Shown here piece by piece: positions 9,804-18,252 of a stretch of DNA of 64,000 nt. Source of the DNA: Paenirhodobacter ferrireducens (GTDB lineage: Bacteria; Pseudomonadota; Alphaproteobacteria; Rhodobacterales; Rhodobacteraceae); contig NZ_SAVB01000010.1 of assembly GCF_004022265.1 (NCBI RefSeq), forward strand, positions 1-64,000, written 5' to 3'. Within the stretch, counting starts at the first letter, position 1; each line of letters begins with the position of its first letter. Made by a program: the position numbers and the translations under genes. A model generated the notes under the pieces. The model was not told the origin of the DNA and ran no database searches. It saw nothing but the letters and a program-made list of their open reading frames with translations.

Positions 9804-11594
9804 ATGAGACCTACCGCAACCTTGGGCAAACCGGCCATCGGCAGGCCGGCCCCCCGCAGACGCGCCTGGATCGCGCTCCTGAGCGCAAGTGTTGGCCTGG
9901 TCGGGCAGGCCGCCCAAGCCCAGGACCGCGCCGCAATCGAGAAATGGGTGGACAGCGAGTTCCAGCCCTCGTCGCTCAGCCGCGACCAGCAGATCTCGGA
10001 GATGGAGTGGTTCCAGAAAGCTGCCGTCCCGTTCAAGGGGATGTCGATCAACGTGGTGTCCGAGTCGATCCCGACCCACACCTATGAATCGCAGGTCTTG
10101 ACCAAGGCCTTCGAGGAAATCACCGGGATCAAGGTCACGCATGACCTGCTGCAGGAAGGCGACGTGATCGAGAAGCTGCAGACGCAGCTGCAATCGGGGC
10201 AGAATGTCTATGACGCCTATGTCAACGACAGTGACCTGATCGGCACGCATTTCCGCTATGGCTGGACGGTGCCGCTCTCGGATTACATCGCGGGCGACGG
10301 CAAGGACGTCACCTCGCCCACGCTCGACCTGCCGGATTTCATGGGCATTTCCTTCACCACCGCGCCCGACGGCAAGATCTACATGCTGCCCGACCAGCAG
10401 TTCGCGAACCTGTACTGGTTTCGCTACGACCTGTTCAGCCGCCCGGACCTGAAGGAGAAGTTCAAGGCAAAATACGGCTATGACCTCGGCGTGCCGGTCA
10501 ACTGGTCTGCCTATGAGGACATCGCGGAATTCTTCAGCAAGGATGTGAAGGAAATCGACGGCCAGCCGATCTTCGGCCACATGGACTACGGCAAGAAGGA
10601 CCCGTCGCTCGGCTGGCGCTATACCGATGCATGGTTCTCCATGGCCGGGTCGGGCGACAAAGGCCTGCCGAATGGGCTGCCGGTCGACGAATGGGGCATC
10701 CGGATGCAGGATTGCCACCCGGCCGGATCCTCGATCGAACGCGGCGGTGACATCAACGGTCCGGCAGCGGTCTATGCGCTCGACACCTCGATCCGCTGGC
10801 TGAAGGACTATGCGCCGGCCGAAGCGCAGGGCATGACCTTCTACGAATATTCGCCGGTCACCTCGGGCGGCACCATCGCGCAGCAGGCCTTCTGGTACAC
10901 TGCCTTCGTCGCTGACTTCGCGAAGCCCGGTATGCCGGTGGTGAATGCCGACGGCACGCCGAAATGGCGCGTCGCGCCCTCGCCGCATGGCGCCTATTGG
11001 CACGAGGGGATGAAGCTCGGCTATCAGGATGCGGGCTCCTGGCTGCTCCTGAAATCCACTCCCGCGGAGCGGCGGAAGGCGGCTTGGCTCTATGCGCAGT
11101 TCGTCACCTCGAAGACCGTGGATGTGAAGAAATCCCACGTCGGGCTGACCTTCATCCGCGACAGCACCGTGCGCCATGAAAGCTTCACCAAGCGGGCGCC
11201 GGAACTTGGAGGGCTGATCGAGTTCTACCGCTCTCCGGCCCGCGTGGCCTGGACGCCCACTGGCGTGAACGTGCCCGACTACCCGAAGCTTGCGCAGCTG
11301 TGGTGGTCCAATATCGCCACGGCGATCTCGGGCGAGACCTCGGTGCAGGAGGCGCTGAACAACCTCGCCGACGCGCAGGACAAGGTCATGGAGCGGCTGG
11401 AGCGCGCCGATGTGCAGAAGATCTGCGGGCCGAAGCTGAACAAGAAGGAAACGGCTGAGTACTGGTTCGAGAAATCCGAGAAGGACGGCAATCTCGCGCC
11501 GCAGCGCAAGCTCGCCAATGAGAAGCCGCAAGGTGAGACCGTCGCTTACGAGGACCTGCTGGCCGCCTGGGCGGCGGGTAAGGTCAAGCCTTGA
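9804..11594 (+). CDS. glpV: Periplasmic polyol-binding protein of the glycerol-type ABC importer, GlpV-like
   Basis: A 596-residue extracytoplasmic binding protein, large like other GlpV proteins. The N-terminus carries a long signal peptide: an arginine-rich n-region, hydrophobic WIALLSASVGLVGQ and a likely AQAQ cleavage site near residue 37. The start at 9804 is chosen because GGAGGAAGAG lies just upstream; the frame is open from 9765. The body has the type-1 binding-protein pattern (KAFEEITGIKVTHDLLQEGD; DAGSWLLLKSTPAERRKAAW). It captures the polyol in the periplasm for the GlpP/GlpQ channel. A GC-rich hairpin follows the gene. Confidence 0.85.
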   Translation: MRPTATLGKPAIGRPAPRRRAWIALLSASVGLVGQAAQAQDRAAIEKWVDSEFQPSSLSRDQQISEMEWFQKAAVPFKGMSINVVSESIPTHTYESQVLTKAFEEITGIKVTHDLLQEGDVIEKLQTQLQSGQNVYDAYVNDSDLIGTHFRYGWTVPLSDYIAGDGKDVTSPTLDLPDFMGISFTTAPDGKIYMLPDQQFANLYWFRYDLFSRPDLKEKFKAKYGYDLGVPVNWSAYEDIAEFFSKDVKEIDGQPIFGHMDYGKKDPSLGWRYTDAWFSMAGSGDKGLPNGLPVDEWGIRMQDCHPAGSSIERGGDINGPAAVYALDTSIRWLKDYAPAEAQGMTFYEYSPVTSGGTIAQQAFWYTAFVADFAKPGMPVVNADGTPKWRVAPSPHGAYWHEGMKLGYQDAGSWLLLKSTPAERRKAAWLYAQFVTSKTVDVKKSHVGLTFIRDSTVRHESFTKRAPELGGLIEFYRSPARVAWTPTGVNVPDYPKLAQLWWSNIATAISGETSVQEALNNLADAQDKVMERLERADVQKICGPKLNKKETAEYWFEKSEKDGNLAPQRKLANEKPQGETVAYEDLLAAWAAGKVKP

Positions 11595-11602
11595 CGTAAC
11601 CA

Positions 11603-11624
11603 CGCCGGGGCAGGCGCCCCGGCG
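11603..11624 (+). terminator. Intercistronic hairpin after the binding-protein gene
   Basis: A perfect 8-bp stem CGCCGGGG/CCCCGGCG with a 6-base loop and no T-run. It lies between the binding-protein and ThDP-enzyme genes. Such hairpins often stabilise the upstream message or cause partial termination, which would keep the downstream enzyme at a lower level than the binding protein (inference). Confidence 0.5.
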
Positions 11625-11650
11625 CATCCCCCTGACGAAAGGAGAGAACT

Positions 11651-13441
11651 ATGCCCCACATGGGCGATTTGGTGGCCGAGATGCTGGCAAGATCCGGTGT
11701 CGATGTGGTGTTCGGAATGCCCGGAGGGCAGACGACCGCCTTGCATGACGGGATTTCGCGGCGCTCGAACAGGATCCGGCATGTGCTGATGCGCGACGAG
11801 AGGAACGCCGCCTATGCCGCCGATGCCTATGCGCGGCTGACCGGCAAGCCGGGTGTCTGCGATGTGACGGTGGGGCCAGGTGCGAACCTGCTGCCTGCCG
11901 GGTTCCTCGAGGCGCTGAATGCGTCGATCCCGATGGTGGGCATTGTGGGCGAATTGCCGCTCGACTGGCTGGCGCTGAAGGAGAAGGGGATCGCAAGCCA
12001 GGGCTTCGACCAGCTTTCCTTCTTCAAGACCTGCACCAAGGCTGCCTGGCAGGTGCCTTCGGCGGCGGCGCTGCCAGATATCCTGCGCACCGCGTTCCGG
12101 GTGGCGACCTCGCCGCGCCCCGGGCCGGTCGCGGTGATAATCCCGCATGACATTTTCGATGCCGATTGGGATGGTGTGACCCCACCGCCAACGGTGGACG
12201 ACCGCACGATCCGCATCCCCTATCTGCGCTCGACCGCGCCGGCGGGCGATATCGCGATGGCGGCCGCGCTGATCCGCCGGGCGAAACGTCCCGCGCTTGT
12301 CTGCGGCGGTGGCGTGCATGGCGCCGATGCCTGCGCAGAGGTCACCGCCTTCGCCGACAGGCTGAACGGGCTGACGGTGACCTCTCTCTCCGGCAAGGGG
12401 TCGGTTCCCGAAACCCGCCCCTATGCGGCGGGGGTGCTCAATCCGCTTGGCTCCTGGGCCGCGATTGAACTGATTCAGGAGGCCGATCTGGTGATCTGGT
12501 GCGGCTCGAAGGTGAGCCAGAACACCGGCATGAACTGGACCTTGCCGCGCCCGGAGCAGGCGACGATCACCATTGACTTCGATCCGCTGGAACACGGGCG
12601 CACCTTTCGGCCGACTGTGCCGCTGCTTGGCGACGTGCGCGAGATCATCGTCGCGCTCGACGGCGCGCTGGGCGCGCAGCCCGCCCGGGCGGGCTGGTTG
12701 CAGCGCATCGCCGAGGTGAAGGCCGAGGGCGAACGCCAGAAAGCGGTCGAGATTGCCGCTGAGACGGTTCCGATCCAGCCTCCGCGGGTGATGGCGGAAC
12801 TCGCAAAGCGGATCGGGTCCGAGGATATTGTGGTTTCGGATGCCTCCTTCTCTGCCGGCTGGATCGCGGGCTACATTCCGGCGCAACAGCCCGGGCGCCA
12901 GTTCTTGTTTGCGCGCGGTCAGGGCGGGCTTGGCTATTCGGTGCCGGGTGCGATCGGCGCGGCCGAAACCCGTCCCGGAACGCGGATCGTTACCGTCGCG
13001 GGTGACGGCGCCTTTTCCTATACGGTGGGAGAACTTGCGACTCAGGCGCAGTTCAACCAACGGGTGGTGAACGTGGTGCTGAACAACGGCAGACTCGGCT
13101 GGATCCAGCTCTGGCAGGAGATCTTCTTCAAGAATGTGCAATCGGCACTCCTGGAAACGGAGACAGTACAGCCGAGCTTTGCCGCAGCGGCGCAGGCCCT
13201 CGGGCTGCGGGGCTTCACGGTGGATCGGCCCGAGGAGATCGGTCCCGCGCTTGATGCGGCTTTCGCTCATGACGGCCCCTCGGTGGTGGAGGTGCGCATC
13301 GACGACCGGGCAACGCCGATCCATTCGTTCAAGCGCCGGATGCGCGAGAGCGCTGATGCGCCGCGCCCGCGCCCCGGCACGGTGTACAAGCTGCGCGACT
13401 GGAAGGTCTCGCCGCAGCTGGTCGAGGACCCGGCTGAATGA
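11651..13441 (+). CDS. Thiamine-diphosphate enzyme of the acetolactate synthase superfamily
   Basis: A 596-residue ThDP enzyme with the three usual domains. The N-terminal PYR domain carries the conserved glutamate in RDERNAAYAADAYARL (Glu about 50). The middle domain follows, and the C-terminal PP domain has the GDG...NN metal/ThDP motif, from GDGAFSYTVGELATQ near 451 to VVLNNGRLGWI near 477. It ends the kinase/ABC operon. Relatives include acetolactate synthase, glyoxylate carboligase and the inositol enzyme IolD; no small regulatory subunit gene is nearby, so branched-chain biosynthesis is unlikely. In this setting it may ligate or cleave a carbonyl intermediate of polyol breakdown. The actual reaction is not predictable from the sequence. 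Confidence 0.8.
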   Translation: MPHMGDLVAEMLARSGVDVVFGMPGGQTTALHDGISRRSNRIRHVLMRDERNAAYAADAYARLTGKPGVCDVTVGPGANLLPAGFLEALNASIPMVGIVGELPLDWLALKEKGIASQGFDQLSFFKTCTKAAWQVPSAAALPDILRTAFRVATSPRPGPVAVIIPHDIFDADWDGVTPPPTVDDRTIRIPYLRSTAPAGDIAMAAALIRRAKRPALVCGGGVHGADACAEVTAFADRLNGLTVTSLSGKGSVPETRPYAAGVLNPLGSWAAIELIQEADLVIWCGSKVSQNTGMNWTLPRPEQATITIDFDPLEHGRTFRPTVPLLGDVREIIVALDGALGAQPARAGWLQRIAEVKAEGERQKAVEIAAETVPIQPPRVMAELAKRIGSEDIVVSDASFSAGWIAGYIPAQQPGRQFLFARGQGGLGYSVPGAIGAAETRPGTRIVTVAGDGAFSYTVGELATQAQFNQRVVNVVLNNGRLGWIQLWQEIFFKNVQSALLETETVQPSFAAAAQALGLRGFTVDRPEEIGPALDAAFAHDGPSVVEVRIDDRATPIHSFKRRMRESADAPRPRPGTVYKLRDWKVSPQLVEDPAE

Positions 13442-13444
13442 CTT

Positions 13445-13479
13445 GGCGCCGCATCCGGCTTTGGCCGGGTGCGGCGCCC
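13445..13479 (+). terminator. Strong hairpin terminator of the polyol operon
   Basis: Four bases after the ThDP-enzyme stop lies a long stem-loop: GGCGCCGCATCCGGC pairs with GCCGGGTGCGGCGCC (one T-G pair) around a short TTTG loop. There is only a short CTTG tail instead of a T-run, common in high-GC genomes. It marks the end of the operon that begins with the kinase gene. Confidence 0.7.
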
Positions 13480-13559
13480 TTGTGGAGGTGCATGGACCCG
13501 ATCTGCTCTCCTGAAATGTCCTGGCTTTCAGGGAAGCCTGGTTTCCAGATGAGGGACAG

Positions 13560-13653
13560 ATGATGACGAATCCGGTTCCGCGAAAAGCAGACCATTGACA
13601 TCCTGAAGGCGCACCAGGCCTGGCTGAGCGCGAAGGAGCTGTGCGGCAAAGTG
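13560..13653 (+). pseudogene. IS3-type OrfA remnant
   Basis: Rightward translation from 13576 gives FREKQTIDILKAHQAWLSAK followed by ELCGKV, the helix-turn-helix start of an IS3-family OrfA (compare FTEEQI...LSAKELCRKHG in intact elements). An ATGATGACGAA start-like sequence at 13560 is one base out of frame, and the similarity ends abruptly at 13653. It is a stump of an insertion element, distinct in sequence from the one at the left end of the window, and it sits just beyond the polyol operon terminator. Confidence 0.55.
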
Positions 13654-13990
13654 GCAATGGTTTTCCCGTTATCCTGTTCATCGGAAGTGACCAAGAGACG
13701 GAAACTGCATTGTCATCGACGTTTTGGCCATGGACGACCTCGATCAGGCTCGGGGCCTTGATCCGGCGACCAGAGAGGCCGCCGGATCGGCCCCCGCTCG
13801 AAGATCTGGAAACGATCCGGGGGATCGTTTTTCTGAGAACGGGTGGCATGAACCTCAAACGGTATGCCGTCACCGACCGCGCGGCCAAGCTGCGCTTCTG
13901 CGAAATCCCTGCGCGCATTCTGGCAATGCAAACCTTGCCGGTCGTTGCTATTACGGCATTGCCCTGTCTCCCCTGAAAAGAGCGTTTGTC
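13654..13990. other. Gene-poor stretch with a terminator-like hairpin
   Basis: No recognisable gene in either strand; open frames here have no family resemblance. Base composition is visibly less GC-rich than the neighbouring operons. It contains one good intrinsic-terminator-like element (13810-13832). Together with the transposase stump just upstream, this looks like debris from past insertions. A promoter for the following aminopeptidase gene should lie near its end. Confidence 0.5.
13810..13832 (+). terminator. Intrinsic-terminator-like hairpin with T-run
   Basis: AAACGATCC pairs perfectly with GGATCGTTT around a GGG loop and runs into five T residues. It is the most classical rho-independent terminator shape in the window, yet no intact gene ends just before it, so it is probably left over from a deleted gene. 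Confidence 0.55.
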
Positions 13991-14740
13991 ATGACGATCA
14001 CCAGAGAAGAAGAACTGGATGGCATGAAGGCGATCGGCCGGATCGTGGCGAACACGCTGAAGATCATGTCGACGGCGCTCGAACCCGGGATGACGACGCG
14101 CGAGCTTGACGAGATCGGGCGCGAGGTTCTCGACCGCGAAGGCGCCCAGTCGGCGCCAAAGCTCACCTATGACTTCCCCGGCACCACCTGCATCAGCGTG
14201 AATGAGGAGATTGCACATGGGATCCCCGGTGACAGGGGCATCGCCCGGGGCGACGTGGTGAACATCGATGTTTCCGCATCGAAGGATGGGTTCTTTGCCG
14301 ATACCGGGGCGAGCTTTCGGGTGCCCCCGGTGCGCGCCTCTCTCGAGCGCCTGTGCAAGGACGGCAAGCGGGCGATGCAGATCGGCATTGCGCAGGTCGG
14401 CCACGACAAGCCGCTGGCCGGGATCGGTCAGGCGATCGGGCGTTTCGCCTCTGCGCGCGGCTATACCCTGATCCGCAATCTTGCCAGCCATGGTGTCGGT
14501 CGTTCGCTGCATGAATATCCCGAAGAGATCGCAACCTGGCCCACGCGCCGAGACAAGCGCCGCATGCACAACGGGATGGTGCTGACGGTCGAGCCGTTCC
14601 TGTCCCGGGGCGGGCTGATGGCGACGGAAGGTGACGACGGATGGACTCTCTTCAGCCATCCCCGCGCCCTGGCGGTCCAATACGAACATACCGTCATCGC
14701 GACGCATGGCGCGCCGGTCATCGTGACTCTGCCAGGTTGA
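13991..14740 (+). CDS. map: Methionine aminopeptidase, type I
   Basis: A 249-residue pita-bread metalloprotease that removes the initiator methionine from nascent proteins. The family motifs are present: FPGTTCISVNEEIAHGIPGD, the metal-binding aspartates in NIDVSASKDGFFADTG, the histidine in NLASHGVGRSLHE, and the glutamates in TVEPFL and YEHTVIA. The ATG at 13991 gives the usual type-I length without extension; the upstream sequence has only a weak ribosome-binding site. It stands alone, next to insertion-sequence debris, and may be a second copy beside the housekeeping gene elsewhere in the genome (inference). Confidence 0.9.
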   Translation: MTITREEELDGMKAIGRIVANTLKIMSTALEPGMTTRELDEIGREVLDREGAQSAPKLTYDFPGTTCISVNEEIAHGIPGDRGIARGDVVNIDVSASKDGFFADTGASFRVPPVRASLERLCKDGKRAMQIGIAQVGHDKPLAGIGQAIGRFASARGYTLIRNLASHGVGRSLHEYPEEIATWPTRRDKRRMHNGMVLTVEPFLSRGGLMATEGDDGWTLFSHPRALAVQYEHTVIATHGAPVIVTLPG

Positions 14741-14899
14741 GTGAGGTGCCTCGGCTCGTCGCGGTCATGCGGGAACTGCCGGGGGCACCCAGCGCAAGAT
14801 CTGGCCGCACCTGAGCGGCTCAGAGCCGACATTGACCATGCGCTTCGCAGTTTGTGACGGGCTCGCGCGCCTTGGGCGATGGCGCCGGCAGTGACCCGC

Positions 14900-15805
14900 C
14901 TATAAGGATCTCTGCCTTTCAGGATAGTACGTCCAGGCCAGAAACCGACTGGTCTTCTGGCCCTGCGCCATTTCGACAACCTTGAACTCGGCAACCTTCG
15001 CTTTCTTCAGCAGTCTGCAGAGTGGCTTGAGGCTGTCTTTCTTGGACACCAGGCAGGTGAACCACAGGCACTGGTCGGCAAAAGCTATGCTCTGCTCGAT
15101 CATTCGGGCGATGAAGCCGATTTCACCCCCGGGGCACCAGAGTTCGGCATTCTGGCCGCCGAAATTGAGTGCGGCCGACTGCCCCTTGCCAAGATTGCGC
15201 CACTTGCGCCGCGTGCCCTCTTCGGCTTCGGCAAGCGATGCGTGAAACGGCGGGTTGCACAGCGTGACATGGAAAATGTCATCGGGGCCGACAACACCTT
15301 CGAAGATATCCTCCGGATTGTTCTGACGCCTGAGACGGATATTCAGCCCATTGCGTTTGCAGATCTCGCGGCCCGACTTGAGCGAGACCGGGTCGATATC
15401 GACACCGGTGAAGTCCCAGCCGTATTCATGCCGACCTGTCAGCGGATACACGAGGCTGGCGCCGGTTCCGATGTCTAGCGCCTTGATCTCGGGGCCGTGC
15501 GGGATCTTGTGGCCGTTACTCTCGGCCAGCAGATCCGCCAGGTAGTGGACGTAATCGACACGGCCCGGGATCGGAGGACACAGGAAAGAGGCCGGAATAT
15601 CCCAGAAATCAATGTCATAATGCGTCCGCAACAGCGCCCGATTGAGCATGCGGACCGCGTTCGGGTCCTGAAAATCGATCGTCGTCTGACCGCGCGGGTT
15701 TCTTGTCGTGAGGGCCTCCAGTTCGGGAGATCTCACGAACAGGCGTTCAAAGTCATACCCCTCCCGGTGCTGGTTGCGGGGGTGCAACATCGGTTTGACT
15801 GCCAT
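14900..15805 (-). CDS. rlmF: 23S rRNA (adenine-1618-N6)-methyltransferase RlmF
   Basis: A 301-residue SAM-dependent methyltransferase matching RlmF. It opens with LHPRNQHREGYDFERL, has DIGTGASLVYPLTG as the SAM-binding motif I near 112, and the N6-adenine catalytic motif NPPFHASLAEAEEGTRRKW near 183. It modifies A1618 of 23S rRNA during large-subunit assembly. It is transcribed leftward, convergent with the aminopeptidase gene, with about 160 bases between the two stops in which I see no gene. No neighbour is functionally linked. Confidence 0.9.
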   Translation of the reverse strand: MAVKPMLHPRNQHREGYDFERLFVRSPELEALTTRNPRGQTTIDFQDPNAVRMLNRALLRTHYDIDFWDIPASFLCPPIPGRVDYVHYLADLLAESNGHKIPHGPEIKALDIGTGASLVYPLTGRHEYGWDFTGVDIDPVSLKSGREICKRNGLNIRLRRQNNPEDIFEGVVGPDDIFHVTLCNPPFHASLAEAEEGTRRKWRNLGKGQSAALNFGGQNAELWCPGGEIGFIARMIEQSIAFADQCLWFTCLVSKKDSLKPLCRLLKKAKVAEFKVVEMAQGQKTSRFLAWTYYPERQRSL

Positions 15806-16030
15806 GGAAAACCTTCTGGCCTATTGGTGCAGGCCGCGCGCCCGACAGGGCGTCAAGCTTAGAGCTTCGCAGCTGCTTGCGGAATACCTGAACGGCCCGG
15901 TGGCGACATTTGCCAACCCGCCTGCGGTGTGGTTCGGCGTCGCAAATGCTGCCAGGCGGGGTGAGATGCAGCAGCATTCGGTTTTCTGTGGCTGCGGTGC
16001 GAGACTTTCTTGCCGCTTTCATCTTCAATC

Positions 16031-16060
16031 CGACCATGCCGGAGCTGCCCGGCATGGTCG
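16031..16060 (-). terminator. Hairpin terminator of the alpha/beta-hydrolase gene
   Basis: A perfect 12-bp inverted repeat, CGACCATGCCGG and its complement, around a 6-base loop, located 16 bases beyond the stop codon of the leftward hydrolase gene. No T-run follows. The remaining bases between 15806 and 16030 hold no gene I can recognise. Confidence 0.65.
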
Positions 16061-16075
16061 GACCTCTCGGTCAGA

Positions 16076-17020
16076 TCAGGCCGTGATGAAGGCCAGGATA
16101 TCGGCGTTCAGCAGGTCCGCATGGGTGGTCAGCATCCCGTGCGAGAGGCCCTTGTAGATCTTCATCTGACCGTTCTGCAGCAGCTTGATCTGCTTCTCGG
16201 CCGCGTCCTTGTAGGGCACGACTTGGTCGTCGTCGCCATGCAGCACCAGCGTGGGCACGGTGATCGCCTTCAGATCCTCGGTCTGGTCGGTCTCCGAGAA
16301 GGCCTTGATCCCGTCGTAATGGGCCTTGGCACCGCCCATCATGCCCTGACGCCACCAGTTGTCGATCACGCCCGGCAGCACCGTCGCGCCCGCGCGGTTG
16401 AAGCCGTAGAACGGGCCGGCCGGGATATCGCGGAAGAACTGCGCCCGGTTCGTGGCGAGCGCAGCCCGGAAGCCGTCGAAGACCTCGAGCGGCGTGCCCT
16501 CGGGGTTGGCCGTGGTCTTCAGCATCAGGGGCGGCACGGCGGCCACGAGGACAGCCTTGGCAACCCGGCCCTGTGGCTGACCGAATTTCGCGACATAGCG
16601 CGCGACCTCGCCGCCGCCGGTCGAATGCCCGATATGGACCGCGTTACGCAGATCGAGCGCCTCGAACACGGCCGCCGCATCGGCGGCATAATGGTCCATG
16701 TCGTGCCCCTCGCTGACCTGCTGCGAGCGGCCGTGCCCGCGGCGGTCATGGGCGATGACGCGATAGCCATGCGACAGGAAGAACAGCATCTGCGCATCCC
16801 AGTCATCCGACGACAGCGGCCAGCCGTGGTGGAAGACGACGGGCTGAGCGTCTTTCGGCCCCCAGTCCTTGTAGAAGATCTCCACGCCGTCTTTCGTCTT
16901 GATCGTATCCATCATGATATCTCCTTGGATTTGTGCCAGAATTTCACGCGGCAGCGCCGAGAGGGCCGCGGCCGCCGCCGCGGTCATCAGCATCTGTCGC
17001 CTTGTGTGTTCGATCGCCAT
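16076..17020 (-). CDS. Alpha/beta hydrolase, non-heme chloroperoxidase/arylesterase family, with Tat-like leader
   Basis: A 314-residue hydrolase whose body (from MDTIKTKDGVEIFYKDWGPK) is typical of bacterial cofactor-free haloperoxidases and esterases. The nucleophile elbow is GHSTGGGE (Ser about 132), the acid lies in LHGDDDQVVP and the histidine in GLSHGML. The first 30 residues form a twin-arginine-like leader, TRRQMLMTAAAAAALSALP, suggesting export. Two start sites are credible: ATG at 17020 with AAGAGGT upstream, and ATG at 16915/16912 with a stronger AAGGAG site that would omit the leader. It is divergent from the GlxA-type regulator gene. Substrate unknown; ester hydrolysis is the likeliest activity. 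Confidence 0.85.
   Translation of the reverse strand: MAIEHTRRQMLMTAAAAAALSALPREILAQIQGDIMMDTIKTKDGVEIFYKDWGPKDAQPVVFHHGWPLSSDDWDAQMLFFLSHGYRVIAHDRRGHGRSQQVSEGHDMDHYAADAAAVFEALDLRNAVHIGHSTGGGEVARYVAKFGQPQGRVAKAVLVAAVPPLMLKTTANPEGTPLEVFDGFRAALATNRAQFFRDIPAGPFYGFNRAGATVLPGVIDNWWRQGMMGGAKAHYDGIKAFSETDQTEDLKAITVPTLVLHGDDDQVVPYKDAAEKQIKLLQNGQMKIYKGLSHGMLTTHADLLNADILAFITA
16912..16926 (-). promoter_or_regulatory. Internal ribosome-binding site giving a leaderless hydrolase start
   Basis: On the minus strand AAGGAG at 16926-16921 is followed by ATATC and two consecutive in-frame ATG codons. This is a better initiation signal than the one upstream of the leader peptide. Translation from here would make the classical cytosolic form of the enzyme. 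Confidence 0.55.
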
Positions 17021-17133
17021 TGTGACCTCTTGCTTTCGACAGGAGGAAACCTAGAACCTGAGAGACCTCACGAGGCGTGGCGTAAATGACATTGAAGATG
17101 GCAAAACAGACAATGTTGCAAGGAGTCGTCCCG

Positions 17134-18114
17134 GTGGCCGAGATCGGCCTGCTGATCTATCCCGATTGCCAGCTGGCCGCGGTGCATGGGCTGACCGATC
17201 TGTTTCGCATTGCCGGGGAATGGACCGGCGCGAATGCCGCGAGCCTGCGGGTCAGCCACTGGCAGGCGACGGAGGACGGGGTGGATTGCGTCTGGGACAG
17301 CCACCCGGGCCCGCCGCATGCGCTCGGGCATGCTATCATCCCGCCCAGCATCGTCATGCCCGATCGGATGGCACCGGCCCCCGGGGCCGCGACCTGGCTG
17401 CTTGCCCAGCATGCCACGGGGACGGTGCTCTGTTCGGTCTGCGCCGGGGCCTTCGTGCTGGCCGAGACCGGGCTGATGAACGGCCGCAGGGCGACGACGC
17501 ATTGGGCCTTCGCCGCGCAGCTCGCCGCGCGGTTCCCCGACATCCGGCTGGCCGAGGATCACATGATGATTGACGAGGGCGATGTGATGACGGCGGGCGG
17601 CATTCTCGCCTGGACCGATCTGGGACTGACCCTTGTCGAGCGGTTGCTGGGGCCGGCAACGATGCTCGCGACCGCGAAATTCCTGCTGATCGACCCGCCG
17701 CGCACGAGCCAGCGGCCCTTCGCGCAGTTCATCCCGCGCTTCGATCACGGCGACGAGGCGATCCGCGCCGCACAGCATCACCTGCATGCCCATGCGTTCA
17801 CGGCGCTGCGGCTCGGGGATCTGCACGGCATAGCCGGGATGACCGAACGCACCTTCCTGCGCCGCTTCACCGCCGCCACCGGCCACCGGCCCAACGACTA
17901 CCTGCAACAGGTCCGGATCGCGAAGGCGCGCGAGGATCTGGAGCGCACGATCACGCCGGTGGATCAGATCGCCTGGCAGGTGGGCTATTCCGATCCCGCG
18001 GCCTTTCGCAAGATCTTCCAGAAGATCACCGGCTCGACGCCGGTCGCCTACCGGCAACGCTTCGGCATTGCGGGGGCCAGCGGCGGGCAACCCAGAGGTC
18101 GGGAAAACGGCTGA
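17134..18114 (+). CDS. GlxA-family transcriptional regulator (DJ-1/PfpI domain plus AraC helix-turn-helix)
   Basis: About 326 residues from the GTG at 17134, chosen because AAGGAG lies 8 bases upstream; the frame is open from 17086. The N-terminal half is a class-I-amidotransferase-like DJ-1/PfpI domain with the nucleophile-elbow-like CSVCAGAFVLAETGLMNGR. The C-terminal hundred residues are an AraC-type DNA-binding domain (TERTFLRRFTAATGHRPNDY; IAWQVGYSDPAAFRKIFQKI). Regulators of this class respond to small nitrogenous or carbonyl metabolites, but the ligand cannot be assigned. It is divergent from the hydrolase gene, which it probably controls. Confidence 0.87.
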   Translation: MAEIGLLIYPDCQLAAVHGLTDLFRIAGEWTGANAASLRVSHWQATEDGVDCVWDSHPGPPHALGHAIIPPSIVMPDRMAPAPGAATWLLAQHATGTVLCSVCAGAFVLAETGLMNGRRATTHWAFAAQLAARFPDIRLAEDHMMIDEGDVMTAGGILAWTDLGLTLVERLLGPATMLATAKFLLIDPPRTSQRPFAQFIPRFDHGDEAIRAAQHHLHAHAFTALRLGDLHGIAGMTERTFLRRFTAATGHRPNDYLQQVRIAKAREDLERTITPVDQIAWQVGYSDPAAFRKIFQKITGSTPVAYRQRFGIAGASGGQPRGRENG

Positions 18115-18252
18115 CGCTCCCCCATCCCGTCGCCCCGAACAGAGCGCGATGGTCGCTGCGGGCCCGAGGGACAGCCGGCACAGCCTTGTACCAAAGTCCA
18201 CCATCGGAATGATGTCGCGAACTGGTAACGTGGCTGGCGGGAGGAGTGCCGC

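Noticed and set aside
11546-14707. A 1053-codon open frame on the minus strand
   Set aside because: It lies antisense across the ThDP enzyme and aminopeptidase genes, has the arginine-, proline- and histidine-rich composition of a GC-driven shadow frame and no recognisable domain.
15806-16030. Small open frames between rlmF and the hydrolase terminator
   Set aside because: They overlap the start of rlmF or lack a ribosome-binding site and family resemblance; only the hairpin at 16031-16060 is supported.
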